A stretch of DNA of 64,000 bases, taken from Acidilutibacter cellobiosedens. Lineage in GTDB: Bacteria; Bacillota; Clostridia; Tissierellales; Acidilutibacteraceae. The stretch is taken from positions 1,912,673-1,976,672 of the forward strand of contig NZ_CP035282.1 of assembly GCF_004103715.1 (NCBI RefSeq), written 5' to 3'. Shown here one piece after another: positions 43,283 to 52,561 of this stretch; the stretch's first letter is position 1, and the number at the start of each line of letters is the position of its first letter. Position numbers and translations under genes: made by a program. The notes beneath the pieces were generated by a model. The model worked only from the letters and a program-made list of their open reading frames with translations, had not been told where the DNA came from and did not search any database.

Positions 43283-43795
43283 TCAACAGTCAAATATTTT
43301 TTCATAACAATTAAAAATTCCTTTTCTAAACACAATCTGCCCTCTAAAAACATATCCGTTTCTTTTATAGAAATTAAGTGCAGAAAGATTCTCCGTAAAA
43401 ACATCAAGTCTAACAGATGAATATCTCTTCTTCATTATATAATCTTCAGCAGACAATAAAGTTTTATTGCCTATTCCCCGCCTTTGAAAAACAGGTTCTA
43501 CACAAAACCTATGTATAACACATATTTTTCCTTTAGTGTTAGCCCAATTAACCGATTTATATTCTGGCTCCTGAGATCCATTAATTACTATCGAAGATAT
43601 GGGAATATTATTTAATGTATCAAAAACTACAAATAAACTTCTTTCTTCTATATCATTCCTCAAGATTTCTTTAGTCGGATAAACTTCATCCCACTGATCT
43701 ATATTCAGTTTTCTCAGGTGAAAAACAACATTTTGATATATTTTAAATATTTTATCTATATCATTCATTTCAGCCAATCTAAATATATAACTCAT
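43283..43795 (-). CDS. GNAT family N-acetyltransferase
   Basis: A 170-residue acetyltransferase. The acetyl-CoA motif is RFCVEPVFQRRGIGNKTLL, and the C-terminal FYKRNGYVFRGQ closes the fold. An N-terminal segment EMNDIDKIFKIYQ is common to the family. The substrate is unknown. The ATG follows AAGGGA. Confidence 0.88.
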   Translation of the reverse strand: MSYIFRLAEMNDIDKIFKIYQNVVFHLRKLNIDQWDEVYPTKEILRNDIEERSLFVVFDTLNNIPISSIVINGSQEPEYKSVNWANTKGKICVIHRFCVEPVFQRRGIGNKTLLSAEDYIMKKRYSSVRLDVFTENLSALNFYKRNGYVFRGQIVFRKGIFNCYEKIFDC

Positions 43796-43967
43796 GTTTA
43801 TCCCTTCTTCCTGATTTCTCTTTCAATAACTCATTTTGCATCTGTTATTTGAATATTATTTTTAATTTGATATTAAGAAAGGATTTCTTTCTTTTTACAT
43901 CAAGACAAAAATAGTATAATAATATAAGATATTATATAAAATATAAAAGATCTATAAAACAAGGCAG

Positions 43968-44696
43968 GTGATCAATATCAATTCCTATTATACAGAAATA
44001 TTAAAGGAATTAAACGAATGGAAAAAGAAAACAAGAAGGAAGCCTTCTATAATCAACAATGCTTCAAAGACTATACAAAATAAATTCAACAGTATTCTTC
44101 CAGAACCATATCACGAAGCTGTAACCGCAGCTATAAAGACCATGGTTAAAGCCGTACTTACAGGCTCCCAATTTTTAAGCAAAAAACCGTATCTCCAAAT
44201 ATCTCTTCCCGAAAGAGAAAATTTAGTAAAAGAAAAAATAAACTTTTACAGAAAAACCGCGATGATAGAAGGAGCAGGCACAGGAGCAGGAGGTTTTTTA
44301 ATAGCCCTTGCCGATTTTCCGTTACTTTTAAGCATTAAAATAAAGCTTCTCTATGATATTGCCGCTATTTACGGTTTTGACACGAATGATTACAAAGAAA
44401 GACTTTATATCCTTCACATTTTCCAACTTGCTTTCTCAAGTCAGGCCAAAACAAATCAGGTATTTTCAAAGATGGAAAACTGGGAGGAGTATTCAAAAAC
44501 ACTTCCTGATGATATAAATCTCTTTAATTGGAGAGACTTTCAGCAGGAATACAGGGATTATATAGACATTGCAAAACTCATGCAGATGCTTCCGGTAATA
44601 GGAGCATTGGTAGGCATGTCTGTAAACTCCAAACTTATAAATAAGCTGGGAATCACCGCTATGAACTCCTACAGGATGAGAATATATGACTTATAA
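43968..44696 (+). CDS. EcsC family protein
   Basis: A 242-residue EcsC-family protein with the glycine-rich membrane-associated segment AMIEGAGTGAGGFLIALADFP and FQLAFSSQAK. EcsC was named from the Bacillus ecsABC transporter locus, but here it stands alone and its role is unknown. The GTG start at 43968 overlaps AAGGCAGGTG. Confidence 0.82.
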   Translation: MININSYYTEILKELNEWKKKTRRKPSIINNASKTIQNKFNSILPEPYHEAVTAAIKTMVKAVLTGSQFLSKKPYLQISLPERENLVKEKINFYRKTAMIEGAGTGAGGFLIALADFPLLLSIKIKLLYDIAAIYGFDTNDYKERLYILHIFQLAFSSQAKTNQVFSKMENWEEYSKTLPDDINLFNWRDFQQEYRDYIDIAKLMQMLPVIGALVGMSVNSKLINKLGITAMNSYRMRIYDL

Positions 44697-44775
44697 AGCA
44701 ATAATCCCTATTGTTTTATATTTTTCTGCATAAGTACAGACAATGCAAGCTGTAACCTCCACACCTCCCCCTGTA

Positions 44776-45963
44776 TTAATCATACTCCTCTTTTATTACA
44801 GTACATATCCTCTTAAGTCCCTCTTTAAGCAAACTCCTCGGGCATGCAAAATTTATTCTTAAAAATCCGTCTCCTCCATTTCCAAACCATGTCCCGCCAT
44901 CTAAAGCAACCTTCCCTTTATGATAAACAAAATTTTCCAACTTCTTACCGCTTCTTTCGTATTCCCTAAAGTCCAGCCAACCTAAATATGTTGCTTGAGG
45001 ATTAATGAGCTTAGCCTTTGGAAGGTTTTCAGCGAGATATTTATGTATAAAATCAATGTTTTCTTCAAGATAATTCAGCAGATGGTCCAACCAATCCTCA
45101 GATTTGTTGTATGCCGCTTCAAGAGCTACAATACTTAAGGGATTTTGATTCCCTATAGAATTTTTGTCCAAAACTTTTTTATATTTTCTCCTATATTCCG
45201 GGTTTGGTATGATAATATTGGAGATTTCCATTCCTGCTAAATTAAATGTCTTGCTTGGAGCAGTACATGTTATGGAATTCATTCTAAAATCTTCTCTAAT
45301 GGAACCAAACATTATATGTTTATATCCGGAAAATACCAAATCATTATGGATTTCATCGGCTACTACGATTACATTATTTTTTAAGCAAATATCTCCTAAT
45401 CTTATAAGTTCTTCTTTCGTCCAAACTCTGCCTATAGGATTATGAGGGCTGCAAAGTATAAACATTTTCACTTTAGGATCTCTTGATTTTTTCTCAAAAT
45501 CTTCAAAATCAATTTCATAGTGATCATCATTAAATATTAATGTATTGTCTGCCACAGTACATCCGTTTTCCTTTATAGAATTTGAAAACGGATAATATAC
45601 AGGATTCTGTATTATTACTTTGTCTCCCGGTTCACAAAAAGCTTGTATTAGATAATTAATTGCAGGAACCACCCCTGGAGTATATTCAATCCATTCCTTC
45701 TCAATAGTCCAACCATGGCGTCTCTTAATCCAATTGATTATTGCCTCAAAATAAGAATCCGGCCTGACACTATAGCCGTATATACCATGCTCGGCTCTTT
45801 TTACAATTTCATCGATAATAGGCTGAGCCGATTTAAAATCCATATCTGCTACCCAAAAAGGAATTGCGTCCGATTCACCAAATAAATGTTTTAAACTTTC
45901 TTGATCCCATTTTACGGAATTAGTTCCCGAACGGTCAATCACTTCATCAAAGTTATATTTCAT
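44776..45963 (-). CDS. patB: MalY/PatB family PLP-dependent C-S lyase
   Basis: A 395-residue fold-type I PLP enzyme with FWVADMDFKSAQPI near residue 35, the Asp of VVADEIHNDLVF and the Schiff-base lysine in CTAPSKTFNLAGME. Family members cleave cystathionine or cysteine to pyruvate or act as aminotransferases. Single gene with GGGAG before its ATG; no partner nearby. Confidence 0.92.
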   Translation of the reverse strand: MKYNFDEVIDRSGTNSVKWDQESLKHLFGESDAIPFWVADMDFKSAQPIIDEIVKRAEHGIYGYSVRPDSYFEAIINWIKRRHGWTIEKEWIEYTPGVVPAINYLIQAFCEPGDKVIIQNPVYYPFSNSIKENGCTVADNTLIFNDDHYEIDFEDFEKKSRDPKVKMFILCSPHNPIGRVWTKEELIRLGDICLKNNVIVVADEIHNDLVFSGYKHIMFGSIREDFRMNSITCTAPSKTFNLAGMEISNIIIPNPEYRRKYKKVLDKNSIGNQNPLSIVALEAAYNKSEDWLDHLLNYLEENIDFIHKYLAENLPKAKLINPQATYLGWLDFREYERSGKKLENFVYHKGKVALDGGTWFGNGGDGFLRINFACPRSLLKEGLKRICTVIKEEYD

Positions 45964-46104
45964 TCACACTCACTCCCGCAAATTTATTATAATATAAATA
46001 ATTTTGGTACTAATTGAGTCTCACAAGACTTAAGTCACGTGCTTTAATATTTATATATTATATACTAATATTAATACTTGTACAACAAATCAGGCATTAA
46101 CTAT

Positions 46105-46983
46105 TTATATCCCCGTATTTTTAAATCCCTTTCCTCTTACCTCTACGACATCGCTTGCTATAAAAAATGCTTTCGGATCTATTTCATCAATAATATGTTT
46201 TAATTTTACCGTTTCTCTGGAAGTAACCACACAATATATAACCTTTTTGCCCTCTTTTGTATAAGCACCTGAGCCTTCCAAAAAGGTAACCCCTCTGTTT
46301 AACTGCTTTAGTATGGTATCTGCCAATTCTTCAGGCTTATTTGATATTATGATTATTTTTTTCCTTACATTAAGCCCTGTTTGTACTTTGTCTAAAATCC
46401 TGTATCCTATATACATGGATATCAATGTATACATTGCGGATTTGTATCCAAATAACAAAGACGAAAAAGATATTACTATCGTATTGGCTGCCATCAATCC
46501 AGACCCGATATTTATATTATATTTGGATTTAAGTACGGCGGCTATTATGTCAAATCCCCCTTGACAAGTTCTGTGCCTAAACATAAGCCCCATACCTATT
46601 CCGTTAAATATACCGCCAAAAATTGCCCCCAGCAGTATATCCTTTACCGCTAAATATTGATTGATGTCCTTGGTTACAGTCAATAAAAAAGAAAAAACCA
46701 GCATGGAAATAAATCCAAATACAGCAAATTCTCTATCCACCAGTCTGCTTCCTATTAAAAAAATAGGAAGATTTAAAATGAATACCATAATACCTGCCGG
46801 CATACCTGTCAGGTACTGAATTAATATTCCAATGCCTCCTATACCGCCGCTTAGAAGTCTGTTAGGTACAAAAAATACATTAAACGCGACAGCACAAAAG
46901 AGATTACCCAACAGTATAAAAAACAATTTTCTTACTACATCTTTGGACTTATCATTTTTCAATTTTTCAATATAATTTGACAT
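46105..46983 (-). CDS. YitT family membrane protein
   Basis: A 292-residue protein with five or six membrane segments in the first 200 residues (GNLFCAVAFNVFFVPNRLLSGGIGGIGILI) and a C-terminal DUF2179 domain (EGSGAYTKEGKKVIYCVVTSRE). YitT proteins are widespread in Firmicutes and of unclear function, perhaps transporters. Confidence 0.9.
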   Translation of the reverse strand: MSNYIEKLKNDKSKDVVRKLFFILLGNLFCAVAFNVFFVPNRLLSGGIGGIGILIQYLTGMPAGIMVFILNLPIFLIGSRLVDREFAVFGFISMLVFSFLLTVTKDINQYLAVKDILLGAIFGGIFNGIGMGLMFRHRTCQGGFDIIAAVLKSKYNINIGSGLMAANTIVISFSSLLFGYKSAMYTLISMYIGYRILDKVQTGLNVRKKIIIISNKPEELADTILKQLNRGVTFLEGSGAYTKEGKKVIYCVVTSRETVKLKHIIDEIDPKAFFIASDVVEVRGKGFKNTGI

Positions 46984-47125
46984 AGAATTTACTTATCCTT
47001 TCAGCACGAAATATTTTGTTTTTATAACTATATATTATTATAATATATATTGCCCACTAATTCACGGCTGAAGTCACGGATAAACATAAATATTTTTATT
47101 CAATCCAGGACTTCGGAGTAATAAA

Positions 47126-47160
47126 ATAAGCTGTCACAAATTAGTTTTGCAACAGCTTAT
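47126..47160 (-). terminator. terminator after the dimethylargininase gene
   Basis: Stem ATAAGCTGT (47126-47134) with ACAGCTTAT (47152-47160), extended inward through CAAA/TTTG, is followed by TTTTATTA on the minus strand. Confidence 0.75.
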
Positions 47161-47176
47161 CTTACAATGTACAATT

Positions 47177-47956
47177 TTATTTTGAGCTATCTTCCGGTAT
47201 CCTAAGAGACAGGCAGGTAAGTCCGCCGTCCATCTTCTCAAATTCCGACATTTCAACTTCTACAATCTTAAAACCTGCATCAACTATGGCTTTCTTTGAT
47301 TTTGAAAATCCCTTTGGAATTATAAGATGACCGTTCATTTTAACGCAGTTTGCAGAATAAGCTTCATCATCGTCTACTTTTATCATTTTAAATTTCTTAA
47401 ATACATCATTATCCTTAAATTCACCGGCGGCAATAACTGTATTATTCCCTGCATAAATTACTCCCGTCTTAAGATGAAGTATTTGTTTTACCGGCACTGC
47501 TGAAGCGGTATACCCATATTTATTTAATATTGCCGTAAGCTGCCTTGCTCCTTCCGCATTCGTTCTCTTCGATTGTCCTATATAAAAGTGTTTGTCAATT
47601 CTCAGTATATCTCCTCCTTCAAGGCAGGCAGAACCCTCTAAATACTCGATATTGCTATAAAATTTCTTAAGAGTATCTATTATTTCCTTTTCTTCTCCCT
47701 TTCTTGAAGCAGCACCAGGTCTTGTAATTATGGCACACTTTTCAGTTACAACAGCTACATCCTCTACAAATGTGGAATCGGGATATCTTTCATCAGCTTC
47801 AAGTACAGTAACGGAACATCCGCATTCTTTTAGTGCTTCGATATAACCTTCATGTTGTTCTAATGCTTTTTCATAATCCGGTTTGCCGAGATCAGCGGTA
47901 GTTATACCATCAGCAAAATTTTTAGATGGCTTTCTCACTATTACATTTTTTATCAT
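47177..47956 (-). CDS. dimethylarginine dimethylaminohydrolase family protein
   Basis: A 259-residue amidinotransferase-fold enzyme. The catalytic triad is visible as Glu65/Asp66 in FVEDVAV, His161 in LHLKTGV and Cys248 in GGLTCLSLR. DDAH enzymes convert methylated arginines to citrulline and methylamines; arginine deiminase-like activity is the alternative. A sigma-54 promoter lies upstream and the adjacent gene encodes a sigma-54 activator, so it is probably induced by its substrate. The ATG at 47956 has GGAG at 9 nt. Confidence 0.88.
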   Translation of the reverse strand: MIKNVIVRKPSKNFADGITTADLGKPDYEKALEQHEGYIEALKECGCSVTVLEADERYPDSTFVEDVAVVTEKCAIITRPGAASRKGEEKEIIDTLKKFYSNIEYLEGSACLEGGDILRIDKHFYIGQSKRTNAEGARQLTAILNKYGYTASAVPVKQILHLKTGVIYAGNNTVIAAGEFKDNDVFKKFKMIKVDDDEAYSANCVKMNGHLIIPKGFSKSKKAIVDAGFKIVEVEMSEFEKMDGGLTCLSLRIPEDSSK

Positions 47957-48008
47957 TCCAAACATCTCCTTTTATTTATAGAGCATATTTTTTAACTGTA
48001 ATATTAAT

Positions 48009-48026
48009 AAGCAAAATTCATGCCAA
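48009..48026 (-). promoter_or_regulatory. sigma-54 promoter of the dimethylargininase gene
   Basis: The minus strand reads TTGGCATGAATTTTGCTT, with GG and GC exactly 12 nt apart, a near-consensus -24/-12 element. The start would be near 47998, about 40 nt before the ATG. Confidence 0.85.
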
Positions 48027-48074
48027 TAATAAAATACCATAACAGAGCTACTTTTAATGAAAAACAAGGAAAAT

Positions 48075-48095
48075 TTTTTTGCTTTTTAGCAAAAT
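48075..48095. terminator. inverted repeat after the sigma-54 activator gene
   Basis: TTTTGCT and AGCAAAA flank a TTTT loop and are followed by T runs on both strands. It could be the terminator of the activator gene or an upstream activator-binding site for the sigma-54 promoter about 50 bp away. Confidence 0.5.
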
Positions 48096-48101
48096 TTTTT
48101 T

Positions 48102-49466
48102 CTATTTCAAATTATATTTTAATAATTTATAATTAAGACTCTGTCTTGAAATTTTCAGAGTTTCCGCTGCTTCTGTAACATTTTTGGTATCTTTTAAAAC
48201 TTTCTCAATAATACTTTTCTCATAGTTATCCACAAGCTCTGCCAGCGATTTTTCACCTGATTTAAAATCTGTATTAAGCCGATTATGTCCTCTTACGGAA
48301 AAAATATAATCCGGCAAATCCTCTACCATTATCATATCATTAGACGCTAAGTTAAAAGATGCTTCTATTACATTTTTCAATTCCCGTATATTTCCCGGCC
48401 AGGAATACGTTTTAAATATTTTCTTTACCGATTCGCTAAGACCTTTTATGGATTTACCCATCTTCTTATTATATTCTTTTATGAAAAAATCATATAAAAC
48501 TTCAATATCATTTTCTCTATCCTTTAGATCCGGTAAATTGATTTGAACCACTCCTATTCTATAAAACAGATCTTCTCTAAGTTTATTTTCAGCAACCGAT
48601 TCCAAAGGCGGCTCATTAACTGCAGATATTATTCTGACATCCACCTTTATACTATCTACAGAGCCAACTCTTCTTATTTCCTGATTTTCGATGGCTTTAA
48701 GCAGTTTGGCCTGCATAGACAATTCCATTGAATTTATTTCGTCAAGAAAAAGAGTTCCCCCGTTAGCGGCCTCGAACAATCCCCTTCTATTTTCCGCCCC
48801 TGTATAGCCGCCTTTTACCGTACCAAACAATATACTTTCAAAAAGAGTCGAAGGAATTGCCGCACAATTTTGTGATATAAAAGGTTTTGATACTCTCTTG
48901 CTGTTCTTGTGTATGGATTGAGCAACCATCTCTTTTCCTGTCCCCGTATGCCCGTAAATCAGAACCGGAGAATCCGTCTTGGCCGTTCTCAAAATAGTCT
49001 TCTTTATATTAATCATCTTCTCGTCATTAGTAACTATATCGTCTATATTATAATAATTATTTCTGTTCTCATCTATTTCCTTTAATTTTAATGATATACC
49101 CTTCCTTCGTTTGTCCGGATCAATATATAAAGAAACCTCAACAGCTCCTACTATCTTTTCTCCTGATTTTATGGGAAATGTAGAATTTACCGCATATATT
49201 TCAATTCCCTTATAATTAACAAGATGCTGTTCTTCATTTAAAATCGCATTACCCGTATTCAATACTCTCAGCATACTGCTGTTACGTTCATTTAATCCCG
49301 GATATATATCCCAAATGTATCTTCCCACAATCTCTTCATCGTAAAGGTTATATATATCCGTCCTATAGTTTCCAGAATACTCAATAATGCCTTTATCATT
49401 TATCATTACTATTGCATCAATATAATTGTACAAACTCAATATTTGTTTAATATAATTCTGCAACAT
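48102..49466 (-). CDS. sigma-54-dependent transcriptional activator (RocR-like)
   Basis: A 454-residue enhancer-binding protein. The N-terminal PAS domain (about 10-115) senses a signal. The AAA core has Walker A GHTGTGKE, the sigma-54 contact loop GGYTGA (a variant of GAFTGA), Walker B GGTLFLDE and the arginine-finger region. A Fis-type helix-turn-helix ends the protein (NVTEAAETLKISRQSLNYKL). Similar to RocR, the Bacillus activator of arginine use, which fits the neighbouring dimethylargininase. The ATG at 49466 has AGGGTG and is preferred to the GTG at 49487. Confidence 0.92.
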   Translation of the reverse strand: MLQNYIKQILSLYNYIDAIVMINDKGIIEYSGNYRTDIYNLYDEEIVGRYIWDIYPGLNERNSSMLRVLNTGNAILNEEQHLVNYKGIEIYAVNSTFPIKSGEKIVGAVEVSLYIDPDKRRKGISLKLKEIDENRNNYYNIDDIVTNDEKMINIKKTILRTAKTDSPVLIYGHTGTGKEMVAQSIHKNSKRVSKPFISQNCAAIPSTLFESILFGTVKGGYTGAENRRGLFEAANGGTLFLDEINSMELSMQAKLLKAIENQEIRRVGSVDSIKVDVRIISAVNEPPLESVAENKLREDLFYRIGVVQINLPDLKDRENDIEVLYDFFIKEYNKKMGKSIKGLSESVKKIFKTYSWPGNIRELKNVIEASFNLASNDMIMVEDLPDYIFSVRGHNRLNTDFKSGEKSLAELVDNYEKSIIEKVLKDTKNVTEAAETLKISRQSLNYKLLKYNLK

Positions 49467-49602
49467 TTGATCACCCTTTATTTTCACTTATACTTAAAAT
49501 CCATCCTATATAAAGTATAAGATAATATACATAATATATCAACCAGTAAACATTATTCAAAAATTCCATAGTAAAACTTTCATTTAATATATTGGTTTTT
49601 TC

Positions 49603-49631
49603 TTGACAAATAATTAAATGATAACTATAAT
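49603..49631 (+). promoter_or_regulatory. consensus sigma-A promoter of the tetR-ABC operon
   Basis: TTGACA (49603-49608) and TATAAT (49626-49631) with 17-nt spacing, both perfect. The -10 overlaps the left edge of the operator palindrome. Confidence 0.93.
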
Positions 49632-49668
49632 AATGACAGGGTGTCATATGACACCCTGTCATTATTAT
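49627..49668. promoter_or_regulatory. TetR operator, 42-bp perfect palindrome
   Basis: The arms 49627-49647 and 49648-49668 are exact reverse complements around TGACAGGGTGTCA. The site covers the -10 and start point, so bound TetR would fully block the promoter. Confidence 0.88.
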
Positions 49669-49683
49669 GAAGGGAGGATACTA

Positions 49684-50304
49684 ATGCCTAAAACTACTTT
49701 TTATAATTTACCTCCTGAAAAAAAGAAAAGAATTTTTGAAGCAGCAAGAAAGGAATTCTCCAGAGTTCCTTATAATAAGGCATCTATTAACCAAATAATT
49801 CAGGATGCCAATATTTCAAGAGGGAGTTTCTATACTTATTTTGAAGATAAAAAAGATTTGGTTCAGTATATGATGGACGAATATGCTACAAAGTTGGTAA
49901 TCCAAGGAAAGAAAACCTTAGAAAATTCTAACGGAGATATTTTTGCCACATTTACAGACTTATTCAATTTTACTCTTGAATACAGTATCGTAAGAGACGC
50001 TATGTCCATGTTCAAAAATATATTCGTAGGAATGCATACCAGTGGAGATTTTGCCATAAGTGAAACCTTTAATTTCAGAAATGAAATGGAAGATATTAAG
50101 GCTCTTATATCAAATATCAATACTGAAAATCTTTGTGTTGATAATAAAGAAGAGTTAAAGGACCTTTTGGAAATTCTCATTTGTATTATGAAATTTTCCA
50201 TTTTACACGCTCCTACAACTTCGGAAAATTTACCTCAGGCAAAAGCTCATTTTTTAAATAAAATTAATATCATCAAATATGGCATATTGAAGGAGAGGAA
50301 CTAA
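49684..50304 (+). CDS. TetR family transcriptional regulator
   Basis: A 206-residue repressor with an N-terminal TetR helix-turn-helix (ARKEFSRVPYNKASINQIIQ, NISRGSFYTYFEDKKDL) and a ligand-binding helical domain. The ATG at 49684 follows AGGGAGG; further upstream starts lie inside the operator. It begins an operon with two ABC exporter genes and probably responds to a toxic compound that these export. Confidence 0.92.
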   Translation: MPKTTFYNLPPEKKKRIFEAARKEFSRVPYNKASINQIIQDANISRGSFYTYFEDKKDLVQYMMDEYATKLVIQGKKTLENSNGDIFATFTDLFNFTLEYSIVRDAMSMFKNIFVGMHTSGDFAISETFNFRNEMEDIKALISNINTENLCVDNKEELKDLLEILICIMKFSILHAPTTSENLPQAKAHFLNKINIIKYGILKERN

Positions 50305-50308
50305 TTAA

Positions 50309-52561
50309 ATGTTAAGGATTTTTAAATATCTAAAGAAATCAATCATTCCAATCTTAGTAATAATAGTACTTTTGGCTATACAAGCAGTTACAGATCTGTC
50401 TTTGCCGGAATATACTTCAAAAATTGTAAACGTAGGAATCCAACAAGGAGGCATTGATAATGCAGCTCCAACTATAATTCGAGAAAAAGAAATGAATAAA
50501 ATTTTATTGTTTATGAATAATTCAGAAAAAGAGACGGTGCTAAAAAATTATACTCTGCTCAATCAAAAAAATTTAAGTAAAAATGATTTCAAGGAATATA
50601 AAGATGAATACCCTGCATTGAAATCTCAATCTTTATATAAGTTAAAAAACATAGATGAAAATACTTTGAAAAAATTGAATTCTACTATGAGTAAATCCAT
50701 AATCATTGTCTCTCAATTAGAAACCAAATCGGATGAAGTCACCGCTTTAACCAAACAATTGATGAATGCTTTTCCTAAAGGAGCGCTGCCGAAAAATGCC
50801 GATATATTCGATATATTTTCACTTTTACCCCAAGAACAGCGTATCGAAATGTTGAAAAAGATAAACGATAAATTTGCCGGCATGTCGGATAGTATGATTG
50901 AGCAGGCAGCAACAGTCTATGTAAAAAACGAATATAAGGTTATCGGTATTAATACTGATAAAATGCAAAACCACTATATAACTTTTTCCGGTCTAAAAAT
51001 GTTAATTTTGGCCTTAATAGGTGTAATAGCGTCTATTTTAGTTACACTTTTATCTTCCAGAGTTGCTGCAAAATTGAGCAAAAAGCTGAGAGAAGAAGTC
51101 TTCACCAAAGTAATTAATTTTTCCAATAACGAGTTTAATCGGTTCTCAACTGCATCATTGATTACACGAAGCACAAATGACATACAGCAAGTTCAAATGA
51201 TGATGATGTTATTGTTCAGAATCGTAATCTATGCTCCCATTTTAGGCGTCGGCGCATTTGTCCGAGCAGGAAATGCCAATAGTTCTATGGAATGGGTCAT
51301 AGGTATAGCCATACTTATAATTTTATTCTTAGTAATAGGATTATTCTCTATTGCTATGCCAAGATTTAAAAAACTGCAACAATTAATCGACAGGTTAAAC
51401 CTGGTATCCCGTGAAATATTAACCGGTTTAACGGTTATTCGTGCCTTCGGCAATGAAAAACACGAGGAACAACGTTTTGATGATGTTAATCGTGACTTGA
51501 CGCGAATCAGCCTGTTTGTAAACCGAATAATGACTATTATGATGCCTACTATGATGCTTATAATGAACGGAATTGCCGTATTGATCGTTTGGGTAGGTGC
51601 CGAAAAAATAAATGCCGGCTCCATGCAGGTAGGCGATTTGATGGCATTTATTCAATACACTATCCAGATAGTCATGGCATTTATAATGATTTCTATAATC
51701 TCCATAATTCTTCCCCGAGCTTCTGTTTCGGCAAAGCGTATTTTGGAAGTACTGGATACGGAAATTTCAATTAAAGATCCCGGAAATCCTCAACGTTTTG
51801 ACGAATCCAAAAGAGGATACGTTGAGTTTAAAGATGTCTCTTTTAAATATCCTTATGCTAAGGAAGAAGTTTTAAGCCATATCAGTTTTACTGCAAATCC
51901 GGGAGAAACCACCGCTATTATTGGGAGTACCGGAAGCGGTAAATCTACGATTATTAATTTAATACCACGCTTTTTTGATGTAACTGAAGGTGAAGTATTG
52001 GTTAGCGGAGTAAACGTCAAAAATGTTAAACAGCATGACCTAAGAGACCAACTTGGATTTGTACCGCAAAAGGGAATTCTGTTCTCGGGAACCGTAGAAT
52101 CTAACGTTAAATACGGTAAAAAGGATGCCTCTGCAGAAACAATAAAAAAAGCTGTCCGGATTGCACAAGCCACCGACTTCGTTGAAAGCAAACCGGATAA
52201 ATACCAAAGCGAGATTTCACAAGGCGGAGACAATGTATCCGGAGGACAAAAGCAGCGATTGTCTATTGCAAGGGCGATTGCGAAAAACCCCGATATTTAT
52301 GTATTCGATGATAGTTTTTCAGCCTTAGATTTTAAAACCGATGCTGCTCTTCGTCATGCTCTTAAAAAAGAAACCCAAAAATCTACCGTTATAATCGTTG
52401 CACAGAGAATAAGCACCGTCTTACACGCAGAACAGATTATAGTACTGGATGAAGGCAAAATTGTGGGAAAGGGCACTCATCATCAGCTCATGAAAGACTG
52501 TGAAATTTACAGACAAATTGCTTTATCACAACTTTCAAAGGAGGAACTTACAAATGAGTAA
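50309..52561 (+). CDS. heterodimeric ABC exporter subunit with large external loop (BmrC-like)
   Basis: A 750-residue half-transporter: membrane domain (six segments) plus nucleotide-binding domain (about 505-745). A ~175-residue helical insert (about 50-225) lies between TM1 and TM2 on the outer face, far larger than usual. The NBD has Walker A GSTGSGKST and signature VSGGQ, but the catalytic Glu after Walker B is replaced (VFDDS), so this NBD forms the degenerate ATP site. This asymmetry is typical of BmrCD/LmrCD drug exporters. Partner: the next gene, overlapping by 8 nt. Confidence 0.92.
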   Translation: MLRIFKYLKKSIIPILVIIVLLAIQAVTDLSLPEYTSKIVNVGIQQGGIDNAAPTIIREKEMNKILLFMNNSEKETVLKNYTLLNQKNLSKNDFKEYKDEYPALKSQSLYKLKNIDENTLKKLNSTMSKSIIIVSQLETKSDEVTALTKQLMNAFPKGALPKNADIFDIFSLLPQEQRIEMLKKINDKFAGMSDSMIEQAATVYVKNEYKVIGINTDKMQNHYITFSGLKMLILALIGVIASILVTLLSSRVAAKLSKKLREEVFTKVINFSNNEFNRFSTASLITRSTNDIQQVQMMMMLLFRIVIYAPILGVGAFVRAGNANSSMEWVIGIAILIILFLVIGLFSIAMPRFKKLQQLIDRLNLVSREILTGLTVIRAFGNEKHEEQRFDDVNRDLTRISLFVNRIMTIMMPTMMLIMNGIAVLIVWVGAEKINAGSMQVGDLMAFIQYTIQIVMAFIMISIISIILPRASVSAKRILEVLDTEISIKDPGNPQRFDESKRGYVEFKDVSFKYPYAKEEVLSHISFTANPGETTAIIGSTGSGKSTIINLIPRFFDVTEGEVLVSGVNVKNVKQHDLRDQLGFVPQKGILFSGTVESNVKYGKKDASAETIKKAVRIAQATDFVESKPDKYQSEISQGGDNVSGGQKQRLSIARAIAKNPDIYVFDDSFSALDFKTDAALRHALKKETQKSTVIIVAQRISTVLHAEQIIVLDEGKIVGKGTHHQLMKDCEIYRQIALSQLSKEELTNE

